From NCBI GenBank assembly GCA_913051545.1, contig CAJXCD010000002.1:1-64000 (forward strand): a DNA stretch of 64,000 bases. Direction: 5' to 3'. Of the stretch, positions 25,931-34,963 are shown piece by piece. A program made the translations under genes and the position numbers. The notes under the pieces were generated by a model, which made no database searches, was not told the DNA's origin, and saw only the letters and a list, made by a program, of their open reading frames with translations. The first letter of the stretch is position 1, and each line of letters starts with the position of its first letter. Source of the stretch: an uncultured Chloroflexota bacterium (lineage in GTDB: Bacteria; Chloroflexota; Dehalococcoidia; Lucifugimonadales; CAJXCD01).

Positions 25931-27157
25931 ATGGAAGTCACTTTAAGTGTCAAAAGATTTGATCCGGATTCTGATCAACACTCTTCCTATAATCAAGATT
26001 ATGTTGTTGAAATGGAAGAATCAGCGACCGTTCTTGATGGATTAATTAAAGTTCGGGAAGAGGTGGACGGCACTCTGGCTCTGCGATGCTCTTGTCGTAG
26101 TGCTATTTGCGGATCCTGTGCCATGCGCGTGAATGGACAGGCTAGGCTTGCATGTAATACAAAACTAGTAGATATAGTAGATTCGGGGAAAGTTGTAGTA
26201 GAGCCTGCTGGGAACATGGAGGTTGTAAAGGATCTCGTTGTTGACTTTAGTCCTTTCTGGGATAAGGTTAGAGATGTCAAACCATGGCTTGATCCTGAAG
26301 GCCCGGACCCAGATCCTGATCAGGAATATCTGGCTTCTAATGAGGCTATGTTAGATCTCGCAGGCGTTATGGCATGTATCATGTGTGGAGCCTGCGTGTC
26401 AGATTGTACTGTACTTGAAGTCGACCCAAATTTCCTTGGTCCTGCAGCTTTAGCTAAGGCTTACCGGTTTGTGGCAGATCCACGGGACTCAGACGATGAA
26501 CCCAGATTAAGTGACCTTAACGAATACGGAGGGATGTGGGATTGCACAAGGTGTATGCAATGCGTGGAGGTTTGTCCTAAGGGAGTGGATCCTATGGGTC
26601 GAATAATGTCATTGAGAGATAAAGCTATGGCAACTGGATATACCAGTACATATGGAGCTCGTCATTCTATGGCTTTTACGAATGGGGTTAGACAGGAGGG
26701 TAGGGTTGATGAATTGAGTCTTCCTGTCCTTTCTAAAGGTGTATTCAACATCGTTGAGCAGATTAAAATGATACCTTTAGGAATTAGGGCACAGTTAGCA
26801 GGGAAACGCCCTCCGATTCTACCACACAAGAATCCTGGTCAAGAGAATGTCCGTCGAATATTCAATAGGTTAGATAAGCATGACAATTCACCCGATCGGC
26901 TAGAGATACCAACGGCAATAATTGGATTAGCTTCACCTGTAGTGCTGACATTTGTGGCTATAATTGCCTTTTTAATTCTGCAGTTTTACTGGAACTCAGA
27001 ATCTGTTTCAGGTTTAAAACCAGATGCGTATCAAAGTGGTTCCGTTGAACCTTTTACCAGATTTTCTTACTTCCATAACTGTTTCTGGTTTTATTGTGAT
27101 CCTGAAACATCAGGTTCGGAGTTGGTTGTTAATTCTAATGCAGAGGCTGAAAGATAA
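25931..27157 (+). CDS. sdhB: Succinate dehydrogenase iron-sulfur subunit with extra Cys and C-terminal helix
   Basis: 408 residues, about 160 longer than classical SdhB. [2Fe-2S] ligands are Cys55, 60, 63 and 75. The second domain has two full ferredoxin motifs: Cys149/152/155/159 and Cys205/208/211/215-Pro. Classical SdhB has Ile or Val where Cys208 stands and holds a [3Fe-4S] centre. The extra Cys predicts a second [4Fe-4S], as known for non-classical type-E enzymes. Residues 328-354 form one membrane helix after a basic linker, an unusual anchor; no separate sdhC/sdhD is present. The stop overlaps the next ATG by one base. Confidence 0.92.
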   Translation: MEVTLSVKRFDPDSDQHSSYNQDYVVEMEESATVLDGLIKVREEVDGTLALRCSCRSAICGSCAMRVNGQARLACNTKLVDIVDSGKVVVEPAGNMEVVKDLVVDFSPFWDKVRDVKPWLDPEGPDPDPDQEYLASNEAMLDLAGVMACIMCGACVSDCTVLEVDPNFLGPAALAKAYRFVADPRDSDDEPRLSDLNEYGGMWDCTRCMQCVEVCPKGVDPMGRIMSLRDKAMATGYTSTYGARHSMAFTNGVRQEGRVDELSLPVLSKGVFNIVEQIKMIPLGIRAQLAGKRPPILPHKNPGQENVRRIFNRLDKHDNSPDRLEIPTAIIGLASPVVLTFVAIIAFLILQFYWNSESVSGLKPDAYQSGSVEPFTRFSYFHNCFWFYCDPETSGSELVVNSNAEAER

Positions 27158-28047
27158 TGAAGTATGCTTTTTATCCAGGATGCGTGTCTAGAGGTGCAGC
27201 TCCTGAGCTGTATGATGCTACTGTAGAAGTGTGTTCTCGCCTTGGTATAGAGCTCGAATATGATTCTATGAGTGGGGCCTCATGTACAGGTGCCGGAATC
27301 CTTCAGGAGAAAAACCTTAAACTTGGTGACACCCTTAACGCTCGTACATTTGCATTAGCTGAGAAAACAGGACTGCCTTTAATGACTATATGTAGTACCT
27401 GCCAAGGTGTAATGTCCCAGGCCAATGACAGGTTGAAATCAGATCCTGAATATTTAGCGGAAATTAACAAATCCCTTGCTGATGAAGGGTTGGAGTATAA
27501 AGGAACTGCCGATCCTAGGCATCTGTTGTGGGTTTTAATTGAGGATGTTGGTATTGAGAAAGTTAAATCGCTTGTTGTTAAACCCATGACCGGATTTAAG
27601 GCAGCACCATTTTATGGGTGTTATATAGTTAGGCCTTCTTCTGCCCTAGGCTTTGAAGAGAATCCAGACAGGCAGGATTCTCTGGAACAAGTCATAGAAG
27701 CAGTTGGGGCTGAAGTGGTGGATTTTCCTGGAAAGACACTTTGTTGTGGCTTCCCGATCGTAATGATAAACGAGAAGAATGCTGTTAAAATGGTTGCTAA
27801 TCATACCACAGATGCCAAGGATCTAGGGGCAGATGCGATGGTTACTCCTTGTCCTCTGTGTCATCTAAACTTGGATGGTTATCAGCCTCAAGCTGCTTCG
27901 ATGGCCAAACGTCCTATAGATCTGCCGATACTCCACTTGCCTCAAATGTTAGGTTTGGCTATGGGCATCAATCCAAAGGATATGAGACTTAACGGTCACA
28001 TGGTTTCAACTAAAAAGATGCTTACCAAAGTTGCAGTTTCACCTTAA
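27157..28047 (+). CDS. sdhE: CCG-domain (HdrB/SdhE-like) subunit of succinate dehydrogenase
   Basis: 296 residues with two cysteine-rich CCG domains. The first is Cys9, Ser42-Cys43 and Cys79-x2-Cys82, so its CC pair is degenerate. The second is complete: Cys155, Cys196-Cys197-Gly and Cys232-x2-Cys235. CCG domains bind a non-cubane [4Fe-4S] cluster in HdrB. In type-E succinate:quinone reductases this protein replaces the haem-containing anchor. It is translationally coupled to sdhB (TAATG). The symbol follows archaeal/epsilonproteobacterial use and is not the FAD assembly factor of E. coli. Confidence 0.9.
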   Translation: MKYAFYPGCVSRGAAPELYDATVEVCSRLGIELEYDSMSGASCTGAGILQEKNLKLGDTLNARTFALAEKTGLPLMTICSTCQGVMSQANDRLKSDPEYLAEINKSLADEGLEYKGTADPRHLLWVLIEDVGIEKVKSLVVKPMTGFKAAPFYGCYIVRPSSALGFEENPDRQDSLEQVIEAVGAEVVDFPGKTLCCGFPIVMINEKNAVKMVANHTTDAKDLGADAMVTPCPLCHLNLDGYQPQAASMAKRPIDLPILHLPQMLGLAMGINPKDMRLNGHMVSTKKMLTKVAVSP

Positions 28048-28081
28048 GGGGTGACTACTATGAATTTAATACAGTGCTAAG

Positions 28082-28528
28082 CTAGATATTTAATGCTTTG
28101 GTTGGTTCTGTGATTGCAGTTGGGTTATCTCGCCAAATTTCCGGTTGGACGTCGATATACAATTCAATTTCGTTGCCGTCAGGATCCGATATGTAAACGC
28201 TATGTGTAACATGGTGGTCTGCGGTTCCTGCGATTGGCACATCTGATTCCCGTAACTGCTTAATCGCAGATCGCAGTTCTTCATCAGTATTTCCTATTTT
28301 AAGTCCGAAATGGTACATACCTATCCGGGGATTTTTTGGTATAGGAGTAGCATAATGACCTGCTTCGATTATTAACAGTTCGTGGTGTGTTCGTCCTGAT
28401 GAAAACATCACTGCCTTGTCCTCAATTATGGCGACTCGCTTCCAACCCAGGATATCTTTGTAAAATTCAGAGGATTTTCTCAAGTCGCGTACATAGAGTA
28501 CAATATGTCCGAGTTCTTTAACTTCCAA
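28082..28528 (-). CDS. VOC-family (glyoxalase/extradiol dioxygenase-like) protein
   Basis: 148 residues, two beta-alpha-beta-beta-beta modules. Metal-ligand candidates are His8 in LGHIVLYVRD, a His in GMYHFGLKI, and Glu in DPDGNEIELYID. Members are lyases, isomerases or dioxygenases acting on small molecules; the substrate cannot be told. The start is TTG with a weak ribosome site. It converges with sdhE and lies 11 bp downstream of mdh on the same strand. Confidence 0.85.
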   Translation of the reverse strand: MEVKELGHIVLYVRDLRKSSEFYKDILGWKRVAIIEDKAVMFSSGRTHHELLIIEAGHYATPIPKNPRIGMYHFGLKIGNTDEELRSAIKQLRESDVPIAGTADHHVTHSVYISDPDGNEIELYIDVQPEIWRDNPTAITEPTKALNI

Positions 28529-28539
28529 TTATTTACTTC

Positions 28540-29475
28540 TTACTTATTTGAATTGTCCATAATGCTGATTAGTTCTTTCACTGCATCAGCTGATTTGGAA
28601 AGAGCAGAAATTTCCTCGTCTGTAAGAGCGAACTCAATAATTTCTTCTACACCGCTAGAGCCGAGCTTCACAGGTACTCCTACGTATAAGTTATTGATTC
28701 CATACTGACCGTTTAGCATAGCAGTGCATGGGAGTATTTCTTTCTTATCTAAAAGGATAGATTCTACCATTTGGGTGATAGCTGCTGAGGGAGCGTAATA
28801 AGCGCTTCCTGTTTTTAGTAGTCCTACGATTTCCGCTCCGCCATCTTTCGTGCGTTGAATTAATTCATTTAGACGCTTTACAGGAATAAGTTTAGTGATA
28901 GGAGTCCCGCCAACTGTTGTACTTCCGGCAACGGGAACCATAGTGTCACCGTGTCCACCTAAAACCCATGCAGATATGGCCTCGACAGAAACATTTAGTT
29001 CTGCGGCAATAAATGATCTAAATCTAGCGGTGTCCAATATACCGGCCATTCCTACTACTCTATGGCTTGAAAATCCACTCACATATAGAGCTTGTTGAGC
29101 CATAGCATCAAGTGGGTTGGTGACTATCAAGAGGATACAGTTTGGGGATTTTGAAACAGCGTTTTCAACAACATCAGTGACGATTTTCATGTTTGTTAGA
29201 AGTAAGTCATCTCTTGACATACCTGGTTTTCTAGCTATACCTGAAGTGACAACGACGATGTCGGAGTCGGAAGTTTCGTCATACCCATTTGTTCCAATTA
29301 CTGATGCATCGCTTTTAACCACTGGTCCTGCTTCAAGCATGTCTAGGGCTTTGCCTTGTGGCAGTCCGTCTACTACGTCAACTAGTACTACGTCAGCATA
29401 TCCTTTGTCAAAAATACGTTGTGCAGTTGTGGCACCTACATTTCCCGCTCCCACCACTGTGACTTTATTTCGCAA
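28540..29475 (-). CDS. mdh: Malate dehydrogenase (LDH-like type)
   Basis: 311 residues. NAD-binding [13 protein letters not shown] at about 9-21, Asp at the second-strand end (LVDVVDG), substrate arginines in [20 protein letters not shown], and catalytic His in [10 protein letters not shown]. The Arg in GMSRDDL argues for malate rather than lactate. Interconverts malate and oxaloacetate. The start is TTG with GGAAGG 7-8 bases upstream. Clustered with sdh, icd and the transcarboxylase operon. Confidence 0.94.
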   Translation of the reverse strand: MRNKVTVVGAGNVGATTAQRIFDKGYADVVLVDVVDGLPQGKALDMLEAGPVVKSDASVIGTNGYDETSDSDIVVVTSGIARKPGMSRDDLLLTNMKIVTDVVENAVSKSPNCILLIVTNPLDAMAQQALYVSGFSSHRVVGMAGILDTARFRSFIAAELNVSVEAISAWVLGGHGDTMVPVAGSTTVGGTPITKLIPVKRLNELIQRTKDGGAEIVGLLKTGSAYYAPSAAITQMVESILLDKKEILPCTAMLNGQYGINNLYVGVPVKLGSSGVEEIIEFALTDEEISALSKSADAVKELISIMDNSNK

Positions 29476-29557
29476 TTTTTTACCTTCCTTGCAATAGTCT
29501 AAGTTTTATTGAAGAATTCTTGTAATTCAAGATCATCATATTAATGTAATAATCGTA

Positions 29558-29866
29558 TCATTTAACTTGGTACCTGGTTAGGTATTCGTCCAGCAACTGT
29601 TCTGCTTTATCTCTGATTTGAGTTTCGAATGGTTTGGCATAAAACGGCAGGTTTGCACAAAAAACTATTTTATCTTCAGTCAACTCTATATAGCCACTGA
29701 TGGTAATGTTGTTACTTGAGATTGAAAATTGAAGGATATTATTTTCCCAATCACTTTCGATATTGGAAGCTTTATCACCAAATTGTTTAGTTAGATCATT
29801 AATCACTCTGTCCACAATAAGTTTCGCGGAATGTACGGAGGTGTTATGTAATCTATCAATTTGCAT
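29558..29866 (-). CDS. Polyhydroxyalkanoic-acid-system-like small protein
   Basis: 102 residues. The pattern matches the small PHA granule-region family: N-terminal helix with AKLIVDRVINDLTKQFG, strands NNILQFS, GYIELTEDKIVFCANLPF, and a C-terminal helix IRDKAEQLLDEYL. The function of that family is poorly defined. No PHA synthase is in the window, so a link to storage polymer is not supported here. It sits between mdh and icd on the same strand. Confidence 0.65.
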   Translation of the reverse strand: MQIDRLHNTSVHSAKLIVDRVINDLTKQFGDKASNIESDWENNILQFSISSNNITISGYIELTEDKIVFCANLPFYAKPFETQIRDKAEQLLDEYLTRYQVK

Positions 29867-29975
29867 ACGGAAAACCTTAGATATAGTCTCCTTGGCAGTT
29901 GCACATTTTGCTTTCTGATAGCACTATGCACTTACTCAATATCTCATGCTGGAATCAAGCTTGTAGTACATGAAC

Positions 29976-31187
29976 TTATTGAGAGTCTATGTAATTCTCC
30001 CACCGAGAATCTAATGAAGAGTCTTCGACAGTTGACATCACATAAGAACCGAAATCTTCGCTGGTGGCACCATTGCTTCGTCCGGTAATAGATATAGTGC
30101 GTTCGTACATGCCACAGATGTCGATTGCTTTATGAAGCCGCGATCCTTTTTCTTCAAACCCTATATGTTCTAGCATCATGGCGGCAGCTCTCAAAAGCGA
30201 ACTTGGATCCGCAAAAATATCTCGGCCTTCGTCGACCATTCTAGGTGCACTGCCATGGATCGCCTCGAACATCGCGTATTTTTTACCTATGTTTGCACTG
30301 CCTGCTGTTCCAACCCCACCTTGTATTTCGGCAGCTTCGTCTGTAAGTATGTCTCCGTATAAGTTTGGTAAAACCAGGACTTGGAACTGATCTCTTCTGG
30401 CTTTGTCGAGTAATTTCGCCGTCATGATATCTATATACCATCCATCCCACTCTATATCGGGATATCGTTTCCCGATTTTTTTCGCAGTGTCTAAGAATTT
30501 TCCGTCCGTTGTTTTAACTACATTAGCTTTTGTGACAACAGTTACTCGTGTCTTGCCAGTACGCTTTGCATGCGCAAATGCTGCTTCGATTATTCTTTCT
30601 GATCCAGGAGATGTTATTACACGAAAATCAATTGCAAGATCAGGAGTAACATTCACACCTTGACTTCCTACAGCGTAGAGATCTTCAGTATTTTCACGGA
30701 AAAAAGTCCAGTCTATATCTTCTCTAGGTATTCTCACTGGCCGAACGTTTGCGAAAAGGTCTAACTCTTTTCGCATGGAAACATTCGCACTTTCGATGTT
30801 AGGCCAACCATCCCCTTTCTCGGGTGTGTGGGTAGGCCCTTTTAATGTTACATGGCATTCCTTAATCACAGCGAGAACATCATCTGGTATAGATTTGTTA
30901 TGTTTTGCTCTGTTTTCTATTGTGAGCCCTTCTACTGTCTTGAACTTTATCTTGCCTTGAGATTCTTCGTCACTAAGCATATGTTGTAGAACCTTTTGAG
31001 TAGCTAAGCTGATTGTTGGGCCTATTCCATCCCCTCCAATCATTCCTATAACTATAGGACTTAGTCCCGAGTAGTCCGTCCATTCTTGTTCTTTCAGAAG
31101 AAGATCTACTCGTCGTATTTGTTGTTCTAGTAGCTTACCGAAATGTTCTTTGGCAGATTCAATTGCATTTATGTTCGACAATTCCAT
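29976..31187 (-). CDS. icd: Isocitrate dehydrogenase (isocitrate/isopropylmalate family)
   Basis: 403 residues. MIGGDGIGPTIS starts the family core at about 48. GPTHTPEKGDG and NVSMRKELDLFANVRPVR carry the phosphorylatable Ser region and substrate arginines. NLYGDILTDEAAEIQGG holds the metal-binding aspartates, and FEAIHGSAPRM binds the nucleotide. Oxidative decarboxylation of isocitrate to 2-oxoglutarate is most likely. An N-terminal extension of about 40 residues is predicted helical. AAAGGAA precedes the ATG. Cofactor preference (NAD or NADP) is not decided. Confidence 0.88.
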   Translation of the reverse strand: MELSNINAIESAKEHFGKLLEQQIRRVDLLLKEQEWTDYSGLSPIVIGMIGGDGIGPTISLATQKVLQHMLSDEESQGKIKFKTVEGLTIENRAKHNKSIPDDVLAVIKECHVTLKGPTHTPEKGDGWPNIESANVSMRKELDLFANVRPVRIPREDIDWTFFRENTEDLYAVGSQGVNVTPDLAIDFRVITSPGSERIIEAAFAHAKRTGKTRVTVVTKANVVKTTDGKFLDTAKKIGKRYPDIEWDGWYIDIMTAKLLDKARRDQFQVLVLPNLYGDILTDEAAEIQGGVGTAGSANIGKKYAMFEAIHGSAPRMVDEGRDIFADPSSLLRAAAMMLEHIGFEEKGSRLHKAIDICGMYERTISITGRSNGATSEDFGSYVMSTVEDSSLDSRWENYIDSQ

Positions 31188-31230
31188 TTCCTTTCAGTTA
31201 TAGCTGTTAAATATTAGTGTGCAAACCTTG

Positions 31231-33051
31231 TTAGGTTTTTAGTATAGCTAGAACATCATTTTTTAAAACTTTAGATCCTGGTTCGTGCTTAATCTCTTTA
31301 ATAGTTCCATCGATAGGTGATGGTACAGATGTCTCCATTTTCATTGATTCAAGCACAGTGATCGTTTCTCCTTTGTTCACTTTTTGACCTGCTTTTACAA
31401 TGTTCTTAACTACTATTCCTGGTAATGGAGCTAGTACTTCGTTATTTCTACGGACATTATTAGACTTGGGTTTATCCGGTGAAACTAATTCTGTAGATTG
31501 ATCTCTTATTCCAGTTATCGAATTAACGGGGTCTACTTCTACTAGATAACATTTCTCTCCGACGTAAACGTTAAACATTTTAGTTTTGTCACTTTTATGA
31601 AGTGCAGCACTAGAATCATTGCTATCTGAAACATTACCTGTGTCCGATGGATTTGAGATATCTTTGATCTCTTCTGGGATTGGGTCTACTCCATATTTTA
31701 TTCGAAGGAAGTTCAATCCTAGGGTAGGGTATAAGGCATAGATTAGAATATCATCAATATTTTCAGAGAGTTCCTTAATAGCTTCCTGTGACTTCTCGAT
31801 TTCCGGTTCAGCAAGATTTCCAGGACGTTCGGTAATGGGAGTGTTTCCTTTTTCATAATCTGCAAGTATCACTTTGGTGATACTATCGTCAATCTTCGCT
31901 GGCGAACGACCATACAGGCCATATACATAATCCTTAATCTGATTACTAATCATTTGGTATCTGCCAAAGAGTACGTTAGATACGGCTTGAGACCCAATCA
32001 TTTGGCTCATAGGGGTAACCAATGGTGGATACCCGAGCTCTTTACGTATAACGGGGATCTCATCTAATACCTCTGACAATCGGTCGGTTGCTTCAGCCTC
32101 TCTAAGTTGAGCTGTGAGATTAGTAGTCATTCCTCCAGGGATTTGATGTTGGAGAACTTTCGTGTCTATTACAGAAATGTTAGGGGTATCCAATAATGGT
32201 CTATACGTTTGCAAAACTGATTCCATGTAATCATCGACTAGAGCGATTTTATCTAAGTCAATGCCTAGGTCTTTATCTCTGCCCTTTAGAGATATGATCA
32301 ATGGTTCTATTGCAGGCTGAGCAGTTCTGAGTGCTAATGGTGCCAGACAGGTATCAACCACATCTACCCCAGCTTCTATCGCCTTCAACACTGTCATGGA
32401 TGCCATACCACTTGTATAGTGAGTGTGCAGCTGTAGCGGAATATCTAATGAATTTTTCAGAGATGACACTAATTCGAAAGCATCGTACGGTGAAAGTAAC
32501 CCCGCCATATCTTTTATACAGATGCTGTCAGCACCCATGTCTTCAAATACTTTGGCTTTATCTAAATAATATTGTAGGTTGTATATTGAGCCGCCCATCG
32601 ATCCTTCCTCGGTCACGGAGTAACATAAAGTCAGTTGAAGATGTTTGCCGGATTGATTTACAGACGTGGCAGCACGTTCTAAATTTCTCTCATCGTTTAA
32701 CGCATCGAATACTCGAAAAATGTCTATCCCAACATCACCAGCTCTATCTATAAATGCTTCTACTACATCATCTGCATAGTTGCGGTATCCGACTAGGGAT
32801 TGTCCTCTGAGTAGCATTTGAAGAGGAGTTTTTGTAATCAGTTTTTTAAAAGTGCGAAGACGTTCCCATGGGTCTTCATATAGGAAACGCATTGCGACAT
32901 CGAATGTAGCTCCACCCCAGACTTCCATGGAGTGAAATCCGATAGAATCCATATCCTGGGCGATAGGAGTCATATCAGTAGTTTTCAATCGAGTTGCTAG
33001 AAGGCTTTGATGGCCATCCCTAAAAGTCGTATCTGTGACCTTTACCGCCAT
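31231..33051 (-). CDS. Carboxyltransferase 5S-type subunit fused to biotin carrier domain
   Basis: 606 residues. The N-terminal HMGL-like carboxyltransferase barrel has DTTFRDGHQSLLATR near 6 and LHTHYTSGMA with metal-binding His near 210. This is the oxaloacetate decarboxylase alpha / pyruvate carboxylase B / transcarboxylase 5S family. A linker of about 100 residues leads to a biotinyl domain, with the biotin Lys571 in ESMKMETS exactly 35 residues from the C-terminus. It carries carboxyl groups between pyruvate/oxaloacetate and the neighbouring CoA-dependent subunit. No biotin carboxylase or membrane decarboxylase beta subunit is nearby. It overlaps the small upstream gene by 10 bp. Confidence 0.9.
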   Translation of the reverse strand: MAVKVTDTTFRDGHQSLLATRLKTTDMTPIAQDMDSIGFHSMEVWGGATFDVAMRFLYEDPWERLRTFKKLITKTPLQMLLRGQSLVGYRNYADDVVEAFIDRAGDVGIDIFRVFDALNDERNLERAATSVNQSGKHLQLTLCYSVTEEGSMGGSIYNLQYYLDKAKVFEDMGADSICIKDMAGLLSPYDAFELVSSLKNSLDIPLQLHTHYTSGMASMTVLKAIEAGVDVVDTCLAPLALRTAQPAIEPLIISLKGRDKDLGIDLDKIALVDDYMESVLQTYRPLLDTPNISVIDTKVLQHQIPGGMTTNLTAQLREAEATDRLSEVLDEIPVIRKELGYPPLVTPMSQMIGSQAVSNVLFGRYQMISNQIKDYVYGLYGRSPAKIDDSITKVILADYEKGNTPITERPGNLAEPEIEKSQEAIKELSENIDDILIYALYPTLGLNFLRIKYGVDPIPEEIKDISNPSDTGNVSDSNDSSAALHKSDKTKMFNVYVGEKCYLVEVDPVNSITGIRDQSTELVSPDKPKSNNVRRNNEVLAPLPGIVVKNIVKAGQKVNKGETITVLESMKMETSVPSPIDGTIKEIKHEPGSKVLKNDVLAILKT

Positions 33052-33293
33052 GACGTTTTTCCCGTCCTAGTATTTGCGGTTCGGGATGGCGAAAATGGCG
33101 GAAATTTCCAATAGCGAATCATGTTAGTATCTGCGTGGTAAGAATTTTCATGCTTCCACATGTTTAGTTTGTTCCGCAGGAGATTCCTTTGCACACTTTC
33201 TATGTGAGAATCGTAATCAAGGTCTAGAAACGCTTGAACCGCTCCCACAATAGCTGTAAGTGTAGAAGAATCAATGGGATCATCTGTTGTCAA
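33042..33293 (-). CDS. Small carboxylase-associated subunit
   Basis: 83 residues. The helix TLTAIVGAVQAFLDL and the basic C-terminus ending SWR resemble small epsilon/gamma-type proteins found between carboxyltransferase genes. The likeness is only by pattern. The TTG start overlaps the stop of the upstream gene (TTGA) and its 3' end overlaps the next start by 10 bp, so it is translationally coupled at both ends. That strongly supports a real gene with a structural or assembly role in the complex. Confidence 0.7.
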   Translation of the reverse strand: MTTDDPIDSSTLTAIVGAVQAFLDLDYDSHIESVQRNLLRNKLNMWKHENSYHADTNMIRYWKFPPFSPSRTANTRTGKTSWR

Positions 33294-34834
33294 AGCGGGA
33301 TACTCCCATGCTTTTTCGGTGGGAGCATATCTCGTTTGTTGTCAAGCATTTCAAGTGCATGAATAATGTGTAACCTAGTGCTTGAGGGATCGATCACATC
33401 GTCTATCATTCCCAAATTAGCAGCGATGTAGGGGTTCATCAATTTATCCTCATAATCTTCAACTAATTCTTTGCGTCGCTTATCAGGGTCATCTGAATTC
33501 TTAAGCTCTTCACGGTGAATTACGTTTACGGCTCCTTCTGCCCCCATAACAGCTATATGACCAGACGGCCATGAAAAATTCACGTCTCCTTTGAGGTTTT
33601 TGCTACTCATTACTATGTATGCGCCTCCATAGGCTTTGCGGGTTAGTATACTGATTTTTGGAACAGTTGCTTCAGCATATGCATAGATTAACTTGGCTCC
33701 ATGACGGATTATTCCACCATATTCTTGTTGTGTGCCTGGCATAAATCCTGGAACGTCTATAAATGTGACTAGAGGAATATTGAAAGCATCACAGAATCTA
33801 ACAAACCTAGCTGCTTTCACGGATGCGTTTATGTCTAATACACCTGCTAAAAATTGGGGTTGTTGCGCTACTATCCCAACAGTTCTACCGTCCATTCTAG
33901 AAAATCCGACTAGTATATTTTGGGCGAACGACTTATGTATTTCCATGAAATCTTCATTATCTACTACTCTATTAATTATATCTAACATATCGTAAGGCAG
34001 TTTGGGGTCATCAGGTATTATGTACGGTAGGGCTTCATCTCGACGAGCAGGGTCATCTTTTGAATTTGTACGAGGCGGTTCTTCACTGTTATTCTGAGGC
34101 AGGAAGCCTATGAGTCGCCTAAGTTCTTGGAAACATTCCTTCTCAGATTCCAGCGCGAAATGTGCTACGCCACTGATTGATGCGTGGCTGTTTGCTCCAC
34201 CTAATTCTTCGTGGGTTACTTCTTCTCCGGTAACAGATTTAATGACGTCAGGCCCAGTGATATACATTTGACCTATCCCATCCACCATCATTATAAAATC
34301 TGTTAGCGCAGGGGAGTATGTTGCTCCTCCTGCAGCTGGACCTAATATAGCTGATATTTGTGGGATTACCCCTGATGCTCTGGTGTTTCTATGAAATATT
34401 GAACTGTACCCTGCAAGGCTCTCAACACCTTCCTGTATTCTGGCTCCTGCCGAATCTATTAGTCCAACCATCGGGGCTCCAGTACTCATTGCGTGGTCCA
34501 TCACTTTACATATCTTTTTTGCAACCACTTCGGAAAGGGAGCCACCCATAACAGTGAAATCCTGCGAATATACGAAAGTTAACCTGCCGTCAACTTTACC
34601 GTATCCTGTCACAACGGCTTCAGCCAGTCCCGATTCAGCCGATCGTTCTACGGCAAATGGATCGAGTTCTTGAAAGGTGCCTTGATCTAGCAAGAGTGAT
34701 ATTCGTTCTCGTGCCGTAAGCTTACCCTTTTTGTGTTGCGCTTCAACACGGCGCTGTCCACCACCAGAACGAGATTTATCTCTTAACTCATTCAGTTCAT
34801 CTTGCTTATCATCAATTACGCGACGGATCACCAT
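33290..34834 (-). CDS. CoA carboxyltransferase (12S/PccB/MmdA type)
   Basis: 514 residues with two crotonase-like halves. KGKLTARERISLLLDQGTF opens the N-half. The oxyanion-hole region GARIQEGVESLAGY and the C-half QEYGGIIRHGAKLIYAYAEA are standard for propionyl-CoA carboxylase beta / methylmalonyl-CoA carboxyltransferase. First gene of a three-gene operon. With a fused 5S-biotin protein and no biotin carboxylase, the most economical role is methylmalonyl-CoA:pyruvate transcarboxylase. Propionyl-CoA carboxylase with a distant carboxylase subunit is the alternative. Confidence 0.92.
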   Translation of the reverse strand: MVIRRVIDDKQDELNELRDKSRSGGGQRRVEAQHKKGKLTARERISLLLDQGTFQELDPFAVERSAESGLAEAVVTGYGKVDGRLTFVYSQDFTVMGGSLSEVVAKKICKVMDHAMSTGAPMVGLIDSAGARIQEGVESLAGYSSIFHRNTRASGVIPQISAILGPAAGGATYSPALTDFIMMVDGIGQMYITGPDVIKSVTGEEVTHEELGGANSHASISGVAHFALESEKECFQELRRLIGFLPQNNSEEPPRTNSKDDPARRDEALPYIIPDDPKLPYDMLDIINRVVDNEDFMEIHKSFAQNILVGFSRMDGRTVGIVAQQPQFLAGVLDINASVKAARFVRFCDAFNIPLVTFIDVPGFMPGTQQEYGGIIRHGAKLIYAYAEATVPKISILTRKAYGGAYIVMSSKNLKGDVNFSWPSGHIAVMGAEGAVNVIHREELKNSDDPDKRRKELVEDYEDKLMNPYIAANLGMIDDVIDPSSTRLHIIHALEMLDNKRDMLPPKKHGSIPL

Positions 34835-34951
34835 ATTTGAATTAGTACCAGCCTAATGAAATAATCGACTCCAAGTTACCATTATAATCGGAGCTGAGCA
34901 AGGATTCTAGCTTCTGAGGCACATAATCGTAGGGGTTTATGAAAATAGGGG

Positions 34952-34957
34952 TAGAAT
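34952..34957 (+). promoter_or_regulatory. Possible -10 box for leaderless folP
   Basis: TAGAAT lies exactly where initiation about seven bases downstream would coincide with the folP ATG at 34964. No Shine-Dalgarno is visible and no good -35 is present, so this is only a candidate leaderless promoter. Confidence 0.3.
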
Positions 34958-34963
34958 AGTGGC

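Noticed and set aside
31231-34834. Sodium-pumping oxaloacetate or methylmalonyl-CoA decarboxylase
   Set aside because: No beta (OadB/MmdB) membrane subunit is present, and the 83-aa protein lacks a membrane helix.
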